Shown: positions 26,551-34,491, numbered from the stretch's first letter. The stretch: DNA of 36,337 nt from DATAXP01 sp036272935 (GCA_036272935.1 DATAXP010000065.1:1-36337); one strand, 5' to 3'. The notes: a model not told the origin generated them from the sequence alone. A program made the numbers and translations.

Positions 26551-27489
26551 ATGCGCGCCGCACTTTTCTTAAGCGCTTGTGGCTCCGCTTCTTACGAATG
26601 GCGGCGGCGATGGTTCATTCTTTTTCCCGCACCAGCGATGGTATTAGCGATCGGGGCGCTGGCACCGCTATTGCTCGTCGGATGTCGGTTGCCGCTGGGC
26701 GAGGGGCCCGTGTCGCGGTCGCTGGCGGCGAGTCGCCAGCTTTCGCATCGCGGCGTCAATGCGCTTGAGCGCGGCGATCCTCAACGCGCACATTCGTTAT
26801 TGGCCGAGGCAGTGAAGCTCTGTCCTGCCGATGCCGAAGCCCGACGCAACTACGGCGAGGCGCTGTGGCAATGCGGTGACCGCTCCGGCGCCGTCGCGCA
26901 GCTCGATGAAGCGCTACGGTTGACGCCCGACGACGATCAACTGCACGTCGTTGCCGGGCAGATGCGCCTCGAGGCCGGCGATCTTGCCGGGGCGCTGCAC
27001 GACGCCGACGAAGCGATGCATCTCAATCCCACGTCGTCCACTGCCTGGGCGCTGCACGGCCGCGCGCAATTGCGCAGCGGTCAACCGCGGCAGGCGCTGA
27101 ACGATCTGCACCGATCGCTAGGGCTGGCGCCGGGAGATCGCGACGTGCTGCTGGCATTGGCCAATGCGTATCGCGCGCTGAACCAGCCCACGCGCGCACT
27201 CATCTGCCTGCAGAGTCTGGCCGACACCTACGCGCCGGGCGAGGAGCCGCAGCACGTATTGTATCTGCAAGGCTTGGCGCTGGCGGCCATGGACCGACCC
27301 AACGATGCGGTCCAATGCTTCCTGGCGGCGCGCGATCGCGGCCCCCCCACGCAGATATTGCTCGAACAACTGGCCGCGGCCCAACAAGCGGCGGGGCGCG
27401 CCGACGACGCGCAGCGCACCTTGGCCGAGATTCCCGGCCCCGCTGCCGACATGGTCCGCCGCGACACGCCGGCGGCTGAAATGCGCTGA
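26551..27489 (+). CDS. TPR-repeat lipoprotein
   Basis: This 312-aa protein (from ATG 26551) has a positively charged run (RRRW), then a hydrophobic stretch ending in the lipobox LLVGC, so it is probably a lipoprotein anchored on the periplasmic side. From about residue 65 it consists of about six tetratricopeptide repeats, e.g. AEARRNYGEALWQCGDRSGAV, HVVAGQMRLEAGDLAGAL and AWALHGRAQLRSGQPRQAL. TPRs mediate protein-protein binding; the partner is unknown. The start is uncertain: ATGs at 26455, 26551 and 26638 are all in frame, none with a strong ribosome-binding site. 26638 would give a bare lipoprotein signal without positive charges. Confidence 0.82.
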   Translation: MRAALFLSACGSASYEWRRRWFILFPAPAMVLAIGALAPLLLVGCRLPLGEGPVSRSLAASRQLSHRGVNALERGDPQRAHSLLAEAVKLCPADAEARRNYGEALWQCGDRSGAVAQLDEALRLTPDDDQLHVVAGQMRLEAGDLAGALHDADEAMHLNPTSSTAWALHGRAQLRSGQPRQALNDLHRSLGLAPGDRDVLLALANAYRALNQPTRALICLQSLADTYAPGEEPQHVLYLQGLALAAMDRPNDAVQCFLAARDRGPPTQILLEQLAAAQQAAGRADDAQRTLAEIPGPAADMVRRDTPAAEMR

Positions 27490-27707
27490 TTGCGCGGCGG
27501 CCGCTTCTTGAGTGTTTCCGGCTGTCTCGCTGCGACCCGTGTGCGCGTTAACGCTTGCGCGGCCTGGGTGCATTTTTCATATCGAACCGGGTTTTTTGGC
27601 TCGCATTGCTTTGACGGCCGCATAATCGCGACCTACGTTTTCACAGCCAGCGTGTGCGCATTGCCACGGGCGCAAGTCCGAGACGCTCTTTCCGGGAGGC
27701 ACGAGTC

Positions 27708-27950
27708 ATGTCGGTCGCCATGCAGCCGGACGCCAGGTACTTTCTCGATCGGCGCACCGGCGACGCGATGATCCCGCCGGGAGGCCGCGAACGCCGTCAG
27801 TTTGCCGACGGCCACGCGGAGCTGTCGCCCGCGGCCCAAGAGCTGGCCAACGCGGTCGACAACTACAAGCTCATGCACCGCCGTCGCTTCGTGACGTACG
27901 AAGAGATTCTGCACGTCATGAAGTCGCTCGGTTACGCGCGCCCACTGTAA
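27708..27950 (+). CDS. Conserved small hypothetical protein, 80 aa
   Basis: This small soluble protein has no membrane segment. GGGAGG lies 8 bases before the ATG at 27708, an excellent ribosome-binding site, and codon usage matches neighbours, so it is a real gene. The C-terminal half (AAQELANAVDNYKLMHRRRF, then VTYEEILHVMKSLGYARPL) is basic and helical and looks like a segment I associate with small planctomycete proteins of unknown function. The N-terminal part is Arg/Gly/Pro-rich. No function is proposed. It stands alone, 218 bases after the TPR gene. Confidence 0.78.
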   Translation: MSVAMQPDARYFLDRRTGDAMIPPGGRERRQFADGHAELSPAAQELANAVDNYKLMHRRRFVTYEEILHVMKSLGYARPL

Positions 27951-28013
27951 TCGCGCCGCCGCTCGCCCGCTTGATCGTCGCGCGGATCGCCGCATCCAAG
28001 CCGCCGGTTCGTC

Positions 28014-28262
28014 GTGTCCCTGTCCCGCGCGCCGATCAATTGCGACAGCGGCAAGCAGCGCGGCACTCGACACATCAGCGGCGTTCGCCAGAGCGTGCGC
28101 AACGCGCTCTACATGGCCACGCTCAGCGCACGCACCTGGAACCCCACCATCCGAGCGCTGGCCCAGCGACTATCGGCCACCGGCAAGCCGTTCAAAGTCG
28201 TCATGACTGCCTGCATGCGCGGCGCCGAAAACAACACCGCCGCCGCCCCTCAACCCACTTGA
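28014..28262 (+). pseudogene. IS110-family transposase, C-terminal remnant
   Basis: From about 28030 the frame reads APINCDSGKQRGTRHISGVR, then QSVRNALYMATLSARTWNPTIRALAQRLSATGKPFKVVMTACMR. This is the conserved Transposase_20 C-terminal region of IS110/IS116/IS902 transposases (usual form: DSGxxRGxRxIxGGRxxVRxxLYMxxLxAxxxNPxI ... GKPxKVAxxACMRK). The DEDD catalytic domain is missing. After ACMR the homology stops and the frame ends at 28262, where intact members continue with a LLTILN-like segment. The remnant therefore covers only about 75 residues and is not functional. Its downstream edge abuts the attC-like half site at 28270-28299. Confidence 0.82.
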
Positions 28263-28269
28263 AAATCAA

Positions 28270-28299
28270 CGCAGCCGCTGCAGCGGCCGGTTAGGTGGC
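28270..28299 (-). other. Half attC-like site (integron cassette end), left boundary
   Basis: On the minus strand this reads GCCACCTAAC, then CGGCCGCTGCAGCGGCTGC. ACCTAAC fits the attC R'' core RYYYAAC, and the CGCTGCAGCGG segment resembles, from memory, the inner part of many attC sites. The stop codon TAA of the cassette ORF lies inside the core, as is common for cassettes. The partner half (ending in GTTRRRY) is not seen, and IS110-remnant DNA follows. It is assigned by pattern only; a folding-aware attC search was not run. Confidence 0.45.
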
Positions 28300-28690
28300 C
28301 CGTCGCTGTGCGTACCAGTGTGCGTACCAGTCATCTGCCTCCCGGTCGTCACCATCCGTCGGGACGACGAGAAAATGGCCCGACGCGAAGCGGAACACGA
28401 CTGCATCGGGATAGAGTGTTTCCCACGCGACTAGAATGTTTTCGTCGATTGGATGAAACAACTGTGACCAGTTGTGAAAGCTCTCATCTGTGTACTCGTC
28501 TGAATGGGCAATTAGCCCTTCGCCGCTGTGGAACTCCCATGGCGGGTCGATCCAGATGTAGTGAGTGCCCTGCGGACCGATATGGGTTCCAAACCGAAGT
28601 TTGAGAGAGTCAACCGCCAGGCTTCGCTCGAACGTTTTTGCCGACGAGCGCGTCGACGATCGGGGCAAACTCTTCCGCGTCCGAAACCAC
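28291..28690 (-). pseudogene. Frameshifted cassette ORF, immunity-like hypothetical protein (about 132 aa if repaired)
   Basis: A GTG at 28690, preceded by AGGTGG, starts VVSDAEEFAPIVDALVGK. In the following A5 run (28635-28639) one extra base shifts the frame. The rest continues as TFERSLAVDSLKLRFGTHIG ... YIWIDPPWEF ... AVVFRFASGHFLVVPTDGDD, ending at the TAA in the attC-like core. The span is 400 bases, one more than 133 codons, consistent with a single-base insertion. The pattern L-x-G-K-x-x ... L-x-L-x-F ... I-x-x-PW is like small DUF6188/SMI1-type immunity-like proteins; this is a resemblance only. GC content (about 53%) and codon use look lower than in neighbouring genes, suggesting transfer. 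Sequencing error in the homopolymer is an alternative. Confidence 0.6.
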
Positions 28691-28693
28691 TTC

Positions 28694-28703
28694 GCCACCT
28701 AAC
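28694..28703. repeat. 10-bp inverted repeat, right boundary of cassette-like unit
   Basis: GCCACCTAAC here (minus strand: GTTAGGTGGC) is a perfect inverted copy of 28290-28299. GTTAGGT fits the integron R' consensus GTTRRRY. In an integrated cassette, the first bases (TTRRRY) are expected to be complementary to the RYYYAA in its own attC, exactly as seen. On the minus strand the start GTG of the ORF lies a few bases after it. Confidence 0.55.
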
Positions 28704-28996
28704 CATTGATTGATTGGATGCCTGCAATATAACGCGCCGCACGGGGGAGAGCTTTCCAACTTTTTCGCCGATTTTGCTGGCTTTCGTAGGTGTGCAAATG
28801 TGTCGCTGCGCACAAAGGCGCTGACGGCGGCTTCTTCTGCAAAATCGCGCTTCATCGCGTCAGCGCTCCACGTCGGCGCAAAAAACAGAGGGGGGCGCGC
28901 GGTGAAACTCATCGAGCAAAGCCGGCACCTCGCTCTCCTGCGGCGCCGGTTGCTTCGCACCGAAGACACGTTCTAAGACGCGCGCTGACGGTCGCT

Positions 28997-29145
28997 TTTG
29001 TACCTATTTATTCATTCTGGGTACAAACAGAACGTCGCGCCGAATTGGCCGAGTTTGTACCCGTTACCCCCGGGTCCATGGTGGGGTACAAAGTCGCCGG
29101 CCACTGCGGCACTTGACCTGGCATCGCTCGCGCGAGTTTGTACCC
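28997..29145. repeat. Cluster of five TTTGTACCC motifs in alternating orientation
   Basis: Copies occur at 28997-29005 (TTTGTACCT, +), 29019-29027 (-), 29054-29062 (+), 29084-29092 (-) and 29137-29145 (+). Four match TTTGTACCC perfectly and one differs in its last base. Copies 1/2 and 3/4 form inverted pairs able to make 8- and 9-bp stems. Copies 3 and 5 share the longer GAGTTTGTACCC. Such an array could be an operator, a set of recombinase or transposase binding sites, or a repeat family; no adjacent gene explains it. Confidence 0.7.
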
Positions 29146-29176
29146 ACGCCCACGGTCATCTTGCCGCGGCACGGTC

Positions 29177-29203
29177 GCCTGGGTAGTGCAGCCTGGGTAG
29201 TGC
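29177..29203. repeat. 14-base tandem repeat (GCCTGGGTAGTGC)
   Basis: Two back-to-back copies of GCCTGGGTAGTGC with a period of 14 bases sit just downstream of the ABC-2 permease stop codon (minus strand). No function is evident. Confidence 0.65.
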
Positions 29204-29217
29204 GTGAACCGCCGCGT

Positions 29218-30978
29218 TCAAGCGGCAGTTTCGTCGTGTCCTTGTCCGGCGCGCCCGGTGATGGCGTCGAACTCGTAGACTGCCGGCACCAGCATCGCCG
29301 CCACGGTGAAACCGTAGGCGCTCGCCACCGCCAGGAACACGGCCAGCGTGTGCCCCAGCAGGAAGCTCGTCAGCGCGTAGAACGTCGCCACGGGACAGAA
29401 CAGCGCGGCAGCGAACGTGGCCGGCGACGGATTGCGCGCCCCGAGCACCGCATACAGCCCCACGCCTCCGCCGACAATCGTCGCCAAGAACGGCTGCAAC
29501 TGGAAGGCAAACGATCCGCTGAACGCCGTCAGGATTCGCATGGTGGTCGCGATGCCGATCGCCAGGAACAGAATCGTTCCCAGGCTCACGCCGATCGCCG
29601 AACGGCTGCGCGTGTAGCTGAGTCCACAATGGAATCCCAGCACGGCCGAGAAAGCGCACACCACCAGCCAGCCGGCTGTCAGCAGAACGGTGCTCTCCGC
29701 GTCGAGCGGTCCAGCGACGTGCAGATAAACAACCAGCGCAGTCGGCAGCACGACCATCTCCTTGGCGTTCCACAGCGCCCCGGCCAGCTTGCCGAACACG
29801 AACTCCTTGCTGGTCAGATCGCTGACCAGCAGCAGATCGAGCGCCTGGCTATCGCGTTCCGAGGTGATGCTCGTCACCGCCTGAGCGTTGATCAGTAGCA
29901 AGCTGAGGATCATCACCGGGGCCAACGGCACAGCGAACTCGAGCCGCGACGGATTGCCTGGCGCCGCGTTCAACTGCACCACTCCCCAAGCCGACAGCGC
30001 GAACAGCGCCACGTACAACACTCGCAATAGCAGCGTCCGCCGGCCTTGTGCCCAAGTGCGTATTTCGCGCCAGAGAATGGGATTGTCCCACATCGCCCGC
30101 TCGCGGCGCGCACCGAGCTCGGCCGCTGCGGCTGTACTTGACTGAGTCGCGGCGGCACTCCCCTCGCCCGGCTGGCGAACTTCCGACGTGGTGTTCCACG
30201 CCCGCAGCCGCATCCCCCCGGCGGCGACCATCGCCGCCGACAGCGCGGCACTCACCAGGCAAAAGCCGGCGACGCTGAGATCGTCTTCGGCGTGCGTGGC
30301 GTTCACCAACGGATTGGCGGCGTGATCGAGCGCATGCCACGGACTGGCCAGCGCCGCCCACTCGTCGAGTGTCAGCGCGCCCAGCGAATGCTCGGTGCGC
30401 GCGAGCAGTTCCCAGGCAACCGTCCACGCAATCAGCATCACCACCGCCAGCGCCAGACTTTGAAACGTCTTTTCGCGCCAGTAGGCTAGCAGCGTTCCCA
30501 GCGCCGCCGAGCACAGGATGCTTGCCACCGTCACCACCTGGGTGCGCGCGAGCTGCTCGTAGCCGACGCCACCCAGCAACGTGCAGAGCATCAAGAACGG
30601 CAGCGCTGCCAGCCAAATCGACAATACGATTGCAGCACTCGCCAGCCATTTGCCGGCCATCATCTGCCCGCCGCCGAGCCGCGTCGTCAGTAGCAGCAAC
30701 AGCGTGCGACGATCTTTCTCATGCGCCACGGCCAGCACGCTCCACACCGCCGCTCCGAAACTCACCAGCACCAACTGTACCGGAGCGAGCACTTGGAACA
30801 CGGCCGAGCCGAACCGCGCCACATCGCCGACGCCCCGGACGATTTGCGTGCCGGTAAGCATCTGCCACGCGGTGCTGGCCAACACCACGAGCATGCCGAC
30901 ATACACCCCGCGCGCCACGTGCAGCCTCCCGCTGCGTGCGGCCGTCACTGTCTCGCGCCCAAGGATGGGTCCGAACAT
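29218..30978 (-). CDS. ABC-2-type transporter permease
   Basis: This 586-aa inner-membrane protein has about twelve hydrophobic segments in two halves of six. The opening MFGPILGRETVTAARSGRLH and the central repeat NPILWREIRTWAQGRRTLLL show the internal duplication common in such ABC-2 permeases. VAHEKDRRTLLLLLTTRL and TSERDSQALDLLLVSDLTSKEFVFGK are the signature cytoplasmic elbows (E-x-x-x-T-L-x-L-L-L) of this family. Each half would normally contact an ATPase. No separate ATPase is adjacent; the only one in the cluster is the LolD-like gene at 34488-35177. It lies 30 bases after the FtsX-type permease gene and is probably last in the operon. No strong ribosome-binding site is seen. Confidence 0.9.
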   Translation of the reverse strand: MFGPILGRETVTAARSGRLHVARGVYVGMLVVLASTAWQMLTGTQIVRGVGDVARFGSAVFQVLAPVQLVLVSFGAAVWSVLAVAHEKDRRTLLLLLTTRLGGGQMMAGKWLASAAIVLSIWLAALPFLMLCTLLGGVGYEQLARTQVVTVASILCSAALGTLLAYWREKTFQSLALAVVMLIAWTVAWELLARTEHSLGALTLDEWAALASPWHALDHAANPLVNATHAEDDLSVAGFCLVSAALSAAMVAAGGMRLRAWNTTSEVRQPGEGSAAATQSSTAAAAELGARRERAMWDNPILWREIRTWAQGRRTLLLRVLYVALFALSAWGVVQLNAAPGNPSRLEFAVPLAPVMILSLLLINAQAVTSITSERDSQALDLLLVSDLTSKEFVFGKLAGALWNAKEMVVLPTALVVYLHVAGPLDAESTVLLTAGWLVVCAFSAVLGFHCGLSYTRSRSAIGVSLGTILFLAIGIATTMRILTAFSGSFAFQLQPFLATIVGGGVGLYAVLGARNPSPATFAAALFCPVATFYALTSFLLGHTLAVFLAVASAYGFTVAAMLVPAVYEFDAITGRAGQGHDETAA

Positions 30979-31008
30979 AGTCGATCGATTTCCGCTCGAC
31001 GATCCGCC

Positions 31009-34000
31009 TTACTCGCGTCGCAGTGCTTCGAGCACCGGCACGGCTAACACCGCGCGCACCGCGACGAGCCCGACCAACAGCCCGACAACCAGCACCGCGC
31101 CGAGCATGCCGGCGAGCGAAGCCCAGGGAACGCTCGTCTGCGTGGCGCCTCCGAGGTGCGGCATCAGTGCCACCGCCGCCGCAATTGCCCCGAGCGCCAA
31201 ACCCCCGACCAACAGCGCAGCGTTCTCGAACATCACCAGCCAGCCCAGCCGCGCCCGCGGCCAACCCACCGCGCGCAGCAAGGCCAGCTCGCCGCGGCGT
31301 TCCAGCACGTTGCGCAACTGCACAGTCGCCAGGCCAAAGGTCCCCAACAGCAACCCCAGGCCACCCAAGCTTTGAAATGTTTCGAGATACGTGTTCTGCA
31401 CCACAAGATAACCGGCCAAGCGATCGGCGGCGCGGCGCGCATCGAAACCGTAAGCTCCCAGCACTCGGTCGAGCATTGTGGCCACCGCTCCCTCAGCGTC
31501 GGGGCGAGTTTCGATCAGGAAGAAACCGTAGCCGCTCGTGTCGGGGAAGTACCGCAGGAACGCTTCCTCGCTGATGAGCAGCGATCCTTGGAAGATGCTG
31601 TTCCGCAACAAGCCAACGACGCGCAGCTTCATCGGCTGGCCGCGACCATCGGCGATTTCGAACACGTCGCCGGGCTTGCCGCTGAGATGCAGGCTGTACA
31701 CCGCCGTGGCGTAGTCGAGCACCACCGGCACCTCGCCATAGAAGCCAGTAGCATCCGCACCGACGGCGTCGGGCATCCAGCGCAGCATCAGCAACCAAGG
31801 GTTGTGCTGTTCGTTCTCGCGCCAGGGATTGGCCGCATTGCCGGCGGTCTGCGTGTCGCTGGCGGCCCAGGCGAACCCGCCGCGCACGATCATCGCCGTG
31901 GGGACGCCAAGCACGCGCGGCTGCCGCACCCGGTACAGGTTCAAGCAACTTGCATCGTCGCCGGCGTGGACGCGAAACGCATAGAAATGGGCGTCGGTCG
32001 TGATGATGGTTTTTTCATCGGCGCTCGAGAAACCAAGGTCGTACCGTGCCGGTTCGCGGTTGAGGTCTTGGTAGATCGGTTGATTGCTCTCGGCAACGAG
32101 GTCGAAGCCACCGGTGCCGGTGTCGGCGCGTGTGCCGCTAGGGGGCGACAGGTGGAACGCGCTGATGGCAAGGATCAAGAAACTGGCCGAGGCGACCAGG
32201 CCGATGCTGAGCGTGCTGCGGCCAGGATTGCGCGCCCCGTTGCGCAGGGCGAGCCGGGCCAACGATGCGGCGCCCGGGGTGACGAGCGATCGCGGACCTC
32301 CTTGCCGCAACTGCGACCGCACCAGAGCCAGCAGCCCGACGAGGACCAATGCTCCCGCGCCAAAGAACGCACCGGCCTGCGCTTCTCCGGACAGTTGCCG
32401 TCCCATGCCGGAAACGACCATTGCCGCCGCCAGTGCCGCGATGCCGATCATCCGGCTGATCCAGGGCGTCCGCCGGACGAGGCTTTTCTCTTCGCCGAAG
32501 TCACCCGCAAGCAAGCGTGTCAGCGCCGCGCGCTTCGCTGAGCGCAGCGCCCAAAGAATCGCCGCGGCCGCCACCAGCACACCTCCCAAGTATCCGCAGA
32601 GGACGCTTGTCGCCGTGGCGTGCAATTGCAAAAACGGCGTGGCGATAGCGGCGACCCACCAGGTGCGCAACCCCTCGACCATCAGCCAGGCATAGCCGAC
32701 GCCAAGTGCCGTGCCCGCCGCCCCGCCGAGCGCCGCGACGATCAATCCCTCGCCCAGCAGCCATCGCCGCACGCGGGCCGCGCTGTGGCCGATCGCTCGC
32801 AGCGTGCCGATCTCACGCGCCCGCTGCTCGATGCCCAAGCGGAACAACAACAGCACGAGCATCAGCGCCGCGGCGATGATAAACATGCTGAACCCGAGAA
32901 ACAGGCCATCGAACGGCGTCGTGCCCGATGAGGCCGCCAGTCCTTGTTGCTTCACCGGTTGCAAGACGAAGCCAGCGGCAGCGGGATCGGGTTTCCACCG
33001 GCTCGCCAACTCGGCGGCGGTCGCGTCATCGACCTTTTCACCATCGCCCGGGGGAACGCGAATGCTGGTGGTGTCGCCGAACCGGCTGCCAAAGTATTTG
33101 CGCGCGGTCGCCAGGTTGACGAACGCCTTGGGCGTGGCGCGATACTCGTCCCAGTACGCTTCGTCTTTCTTCCGCACGCGTGCCGAGTCGAACGGAAACG
33201 GCGGATTCCAGTCGGCAATCGAAAGCTGGTCGGTCACGCCCGGCAAGGTTGGCGTCAACGTGGGATCGACGGCCGGTCCCTCCATTGCGCATACCGCGAC
33301 CAGCGTGAACGTGCGGGTCATCTCGACCGCCGCCCCATGTACGCTTTCCGGAAGAAAATACGTCACCCGCACCGTGTCGCCCGGCTTCGCCTGCAAGTCG
33401 TCGGCAGCCCAGCGGTTCAGCACAATCTCGCCATCCTTGATCGGCTCGATCGGCTTGCCATCCGTATCTTTCCACGGCCCCAACGGCGCCGCGGCGACCA
33501 GGTCGATGCCGGCAACGGTCGAGTAAGGTATCTCGCGTTTGTCGACAGCCAGCGTGTTGGCTAGGTACGTGAACACCGGCTGAGCGCCTTGCTTGCCGAA
33601 CGCGGTCAGGGCCGATCGCTCGGCATCGGCGTCGAGCAACATGCGGTCGCTTGTCAGATTGAAGCAGTCAAACTTCTCGTCGGCGGCGATGTGTAATCCG
33701 AAGTCGTCGAGCTTCGGATGCAGCATCGCCTGCAAATGTTTCTGCTCGCCGGCGCTGCCGTGGCTTGCCTCTTCGCGTCCGGTCACAAAGATCGCGTTCG
33801 CCCTCCCCGGCTGCTTCAACGCCTCTTGTAATGCGTCGATCGCCACCAGCGCCATCAGCGGAGCGCTCTGATTGGGTCGCAGGCTGAACCGGCCTGGCCC
33901 CTCGGCCACGATAACGCGCTCGACGGTGAGCCGGCGACTGGTGATGGTTTCAGTCTTGCGGCCGAGCGCACTGTCGCGGGGAATCTCACTGGGCGTGGGG

Positions 34001-34491
34001 AGCCGCAGCAGCACGTCGTCGCCGGCCTTCACGCCGAGCAAGTCGGCCAAGGGTTGGTTGAGCACGAGCTTGTCGGCGGCCGGCGGCCGCAATTCGCCGC
34101 CGCCCCATGTGGGAAACCGGTCATTGATGCCGAGCAGCGTGGTGCGATTGGCGCGGGTGCCGCTGGTGGCGTTCGAGAGACTCGCTTCGAGCAAGATCGC
34201 CGGAACCGCGGCACTGGCGAGATCGTGGAACGCTGGCTGTGCGTCGAGTTCGTCGGCCAGGGCCGTGCGGAAGAATCGATCGGCTACGAGTGCCTCGTCG
34301 ATCGGCCCGAGACGGTCGAGCGTCAGCTCGCGCAGGCTGCCGCGCATCGAGTCGCCGACGAGCAGCGCTCCGGTGAGGACCGCAGTCGCCGCCGTCACCC
34401 CGAGCGCCACGGCAGCATTCATCCGTCGGTGATACGAAAGACTTTCCAACAGAAAGCGGAAGGCCGAAAGCGGAAAACGAGAGGCGCTCAC
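31009..34491 (-). CDS. FtsX-domain ABC transporter permease, long double-domain form
   Basis: This 1160-aa inner-membrane protein has an N-terminal TM helix (about residues 25-45, AAVALGVTAATAVLTGALLVG followed by DSMRGSLRELTLDRLG). A large extracytoplasmic domain follows, then two FtsX cores. The first is at about 525-640, with GIEQRAREIGTLRAIGHSAA; the second at about 1030-1155, with NVLERRGELALLRAVGWPRA. Such Type VII transporters use ATP for work on the periplasmic side (lipoprotein release, export) rather than membrane transport. The start is a GTG overlapping the ATPase stop (GTGA), so translation is coupled. The first residues (ASRFPLSAFRF) are read from a 14-base simple repeat. The partner ATPase is the upstream gene. 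Confidence 0.92.
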   Translation of the reverse strand: MSASRFPLSAFRFLLESLSYHRRMNAAVALGVTAATAVLTGALLVGDSMRGSLRELTLDRLGPIDEALVADRFFRTALADELDAQPAFHDLASAAVPAILLEASLSNATSGTRANRTTLLGINDRFPTWGGGELRPPAADKLVLNQPLADLLGVKAGDDVLLRLPTPSEIPRDSALGRKTETITSRRLTVERVIVAEGPGRFSLRPNQSAPLMALVAIDALQEALKQPGRANAIFVTGREEASHGSAGEQKHLQAMLHPKLDDFGLHIAADEKFDCFNLTSDRMLLDADAERSALTAFGKQGAQPVFTYLANTLAVDKREIPYSTVAGIDLVAAAPLGPWKDTDGKPIEPIKDGEIVLNRWAADDLQAKPGDTVRVTYFLPESVHGAAVEMTRTFTLVAVCAMEGPAVDPTLTPTLPGVTDQLSIADWNPPFPFDSARVRKKDEAYWDEYRATPKAFVNLATARKYFGSRFGDTTSIRVPPGDGEKVDDATAAELASRWKPDPAAAGFVLQPVKQQGLAASSGTTPFDGLFLGFSMFIIAAALMLVLLLFRLGIEQRAREIGTLRAIGHSAARVRRWLLGEGLIVAALGGAAGTALGVGYAWLMVEGLRTWWVAAIATPFLQLHATATSVLCGYLGGVLVAAAAILWALRSAKRAALTRLLAGDFGEEKSLVRRTPWISRMIGIAALAAAMVVSGMGRQLSGEAQAGAFFGAGALVLVGLLALVRSQLRQGGPRSLVTPGAASLARLALRNGARNPGRSTLSIGLVASASFLILAISAFHLSPPSGTRADTGTGGFDLVAESNQPIYQDLNREPARYDLGFSSADEKTIITTDAHFYAFRVHAGDDASCLNLYRVRQPRVLGVPTAMIVRGGFAWAASDTQTAGNAANPWRENEQHNPWLLMLRWMPDAVGADATGFYGEVPVVLDYATAVYSLHLSGKPGDVFEIADGRGQPMKLRVVGLLRNSIFQGSLLISEEAFLRYFPDTSGYGFFLIETRPDAEGAVATMLDRVLGAYGFDARRAADRLAGYLVVQNTYLETFQSLGGLGLLLGTFGLATVQLRNVLERRGELALLRAVGWPRARLGWLVMFENAALLVGGLALGAIAAAVALMPHLGGATQTSVPWASLAGMLGAVLVVGLLVGLVAVRAVLAVPVLEALRRE
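34452..34479. repeat. 14-base repeat inside the FtsX permease 5' end
   Basis: GAAAGCGGAA occurs at 34452-34461 and again at 34466-34475 (period 14). On the minus strand it encodes the FPLSAFRF segment at the N-terminus of the permease. The similarity to short GGAAAGCGGAA-type intergenic repeats suggests the first codons derive from repeat DNA. Confidence 0.6.

Larger units (their letters stand above)
28704..29217. other. Non-coding accessory region
   Basis: Five hundred bases lie between the cassette-like unit and the ABC transporter operon's 3' end. Short frames run through it on both strands, but none has a ribosome-binding site, recognisable protein or sensible composition. Contents that can be named are the five TTTGTACCC motifs (28997-29145) and a 14-base tandem repeat (29177-29203). 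Confidence 0.55.

Noticed and set aside
27633..28073. Minus-strand frame opposite the 80-aa gene ending in a GQGHDE-like segment
   Set aside because: It overlaps a well-supported gene on the other strand. The GQGHDE similarity comes from the 26-base repeat reported as a finding, not from coding homology.
28270..28703. A complete functional integron
   Set aside because: No integrase gene, no attI and no full attC pair are visible; only a single cassette-like unit can be claimed.
28710..28976. Plus-strand 88-codon frame between the cassette and the TTTGTACCC cluster
   Set aside because: No ribosome-binding site and no family resemblance; other frames across the same DNA are equally open. Treated as chance.
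28997..29203. CRISPR array from the repeated TTTGTACCC motif
   Set aside because: The repeats are only 9 bases, alternate in orientation and have irregular spacing; no cas genes are present.
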